Below the pieces are notes generated by a model. It worked only from the letters and a program-made list of their open reading frames with translations, ran no database searches and was not told where the DNA came from. Of a stretch of DNA of 6,328 nucleotides, positions 6,127 through 6,328 are shown in pieces. The position numbers were made by a program, and so were the translations under genes. Each line of letters starts with the position of its first letter. Position 1 is the first letter of the stretch. The stretch comes from Rhodoferax sp. (GTDB lineage Bacteria > Pseudomonadota > Gammaproteobacteria > Burkholderiales > Burkholderiaceae_C), in the NCBI GenBank assembly GCA_021731215.1, contig JAKFXU010000335.1, positions 1 through 6,328 of the forward strand, given 5' to 3'.

Positions 6127-6160
6127 AAAGGACTGAGGGGCGTACGCCCCTCGGTCCTTT
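6127..6160. promoter_or_regulatory. 34-base near-perfect palindrome in the nirT leader
   Basis: The arms 6127-6142 and 6145-6160 are 16 bases each around a central TA. They are complementary except one position, which still forms a G-U pair in plus-strand RNA. The hairpin is GC-rich, with AAA on one side and TTT on the other, the shape of a bidirectional intrinsic terminator. On the plus strand it is followed by TTTCTTC; on the minus strand by TTTGC. It begins 40 bases upstream of the nirT ATG, so on the minus strand it falls in the nirT 5' leader unless the promoter overlaps it. Roles consistent with the sequence: attenuator, insulating terminator, mRNA-stabilising stem or dyad operator. Confidence 0.7.
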
Positions 6161-6203
6161 CTTCAGTTCAACACGAGCGATCAATAAATGTCATGCTGCG
6201 TGT

Positions 6204-6232
6204 TGGACGAAGCCGCTACGCGGAGTAGTCCA
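6204..6232. promoter_or_regulatory. Two-part stem-loop in the nirT / right-edge gene divergent region
   Basis: TGGAC (6204-6208) pairs with GTCCA (6228-6232), and inside it CCGC (6213-6216) pairs with GCGG (6220-6223) around a TAC loop. A symmetric four-base internal loop separates the two helices. No function recognised; it could be a chance fold. Confidence 0.3.
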
Positions 6233-6252
6233 CCCCTGAGCTGACACGATTT

Positions 6253-6301
6253 ATTCTGCACATTCACCCCGTCAATTCCGATGGGGTGATTCTGCAACAT
6301 T
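6253..6301 (+). promoter_or_regulatory. Hairpin bracketed by a direct repeat, upstream of the right-edge gene
   Basis: A ten-pair stem (6264-6273 with 6280-6289, one G-U pair) encloses the loop AATTCC. It is bracketed by two copies of ATTCTGCA (6253-6260 and 6289-6296), each followed by a CATT-like sequence, with 36 bases between repeat starts. The element ends about 20 bases before the ATG at 6320. It could be an operator pair, a leader structure controlling translation, or a remnant duplication. No match to a named riboswitch was recognised. Confidence 0.35.
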
Positions 6302-6319
6302 TCGTGAGGACACAGCAGC

Positions 6320-6328
6320 ATGAAGACC
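6320..6328 (+). CDS. Start of a plus-strand gene cut by the window end
   Basis: ATG-AAG-ACC begins at 6320, with TGAGGA (6305-6310) as a good ribosome binding site nine bases upstream. Only three codons are visible, so the product cannot be named. Its divergent position next to nirT makes a denitrification gene such as nirS conceivable, but this is guesswork from context. Confidence 0.5.

Noticed and set aside
6188..6244. Eighteen-codon plus-strand frame as a leader peptide for the right-edge gene
   Set aside because: No ribosome binding site and no codon run that would suggest attenuation.

Overview
The window is a piece of a denitrification (nir) locus that makes heme d1 and supplies electrons to cytochrome cd1 nitrite reductase. 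Gene content and order resemble the nirS-type clusters of Proteobacteria. The fused nirDL gene, the NirT-type tetraheme protein, the NirB-like cytochrome c-552 and the moderately high GC suggest a denitrifying betaproteobacterium (Rhodocyclales or Nitrosomonadales-like). That placement is inference; no marker gene is present. The nirS gene itself is not visible.

Left block, minus strand (2800 down to 1): nirC (c-type cytochrome), nirF (periplasmic lipoprotein propeller), nirDL (fused siroheme decarboxylase) and the start of nirG. They are packed as one operon with an 11-base overlap, a 7-base gap and a 14-base overlap. Three of the four genes start with GTG preceded by a Shine-Dalgarno match. 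nirG runs off the window, and its last 21 bases are a perfect inverted copy of the preceding coding sequence. This looks like a fold-back at a contig end.

Middle (2801-3172): a 372-base AT-richer divergent region holding the presumed promoters for nirC (minus) and nirE (plus), and possibly a 57-codon ORF with a DUF1127-like core. nirE (3173-3976, plus) is the SAM-dependent uroporphyrinogen III methyltransferase that starts the pathway. It is followed by 225 bases carrying a TGA-interrupted frame that looks partly protein-coding.

Right block, minus strand (6087 down to 4202), convergent with nirE: nirT (membrane-anchored tetraheme NapC/NirT family), a NirB-like diheme cytochrome c-552 with an ethylbenzene-dehydrogenase-type heme domain, and a small blue-copper protein. 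Together they form a plausible quinol to periplasm electron-transfer module. Upstream lies a 232-base divergent region with three stem-loops, one a 34-base near-perfect palindrome in the nirT leader. At the right edge a plus-strand gene begins (6320), with only three codons visible.

Pathway logic: NirE makes precorrin-2, which other enzymes convert to siroheme. NirDL with NirG (and NirH, outside the window) decarboxylates siroheme to 12,18-didecarboxysiroheme. NirJ (outside) modifies it further, and NirF acts late in the periplasm. NirC, NirT, NirB and the cupredoxin are candidate electron carriers for maturation or nitrite reduction.
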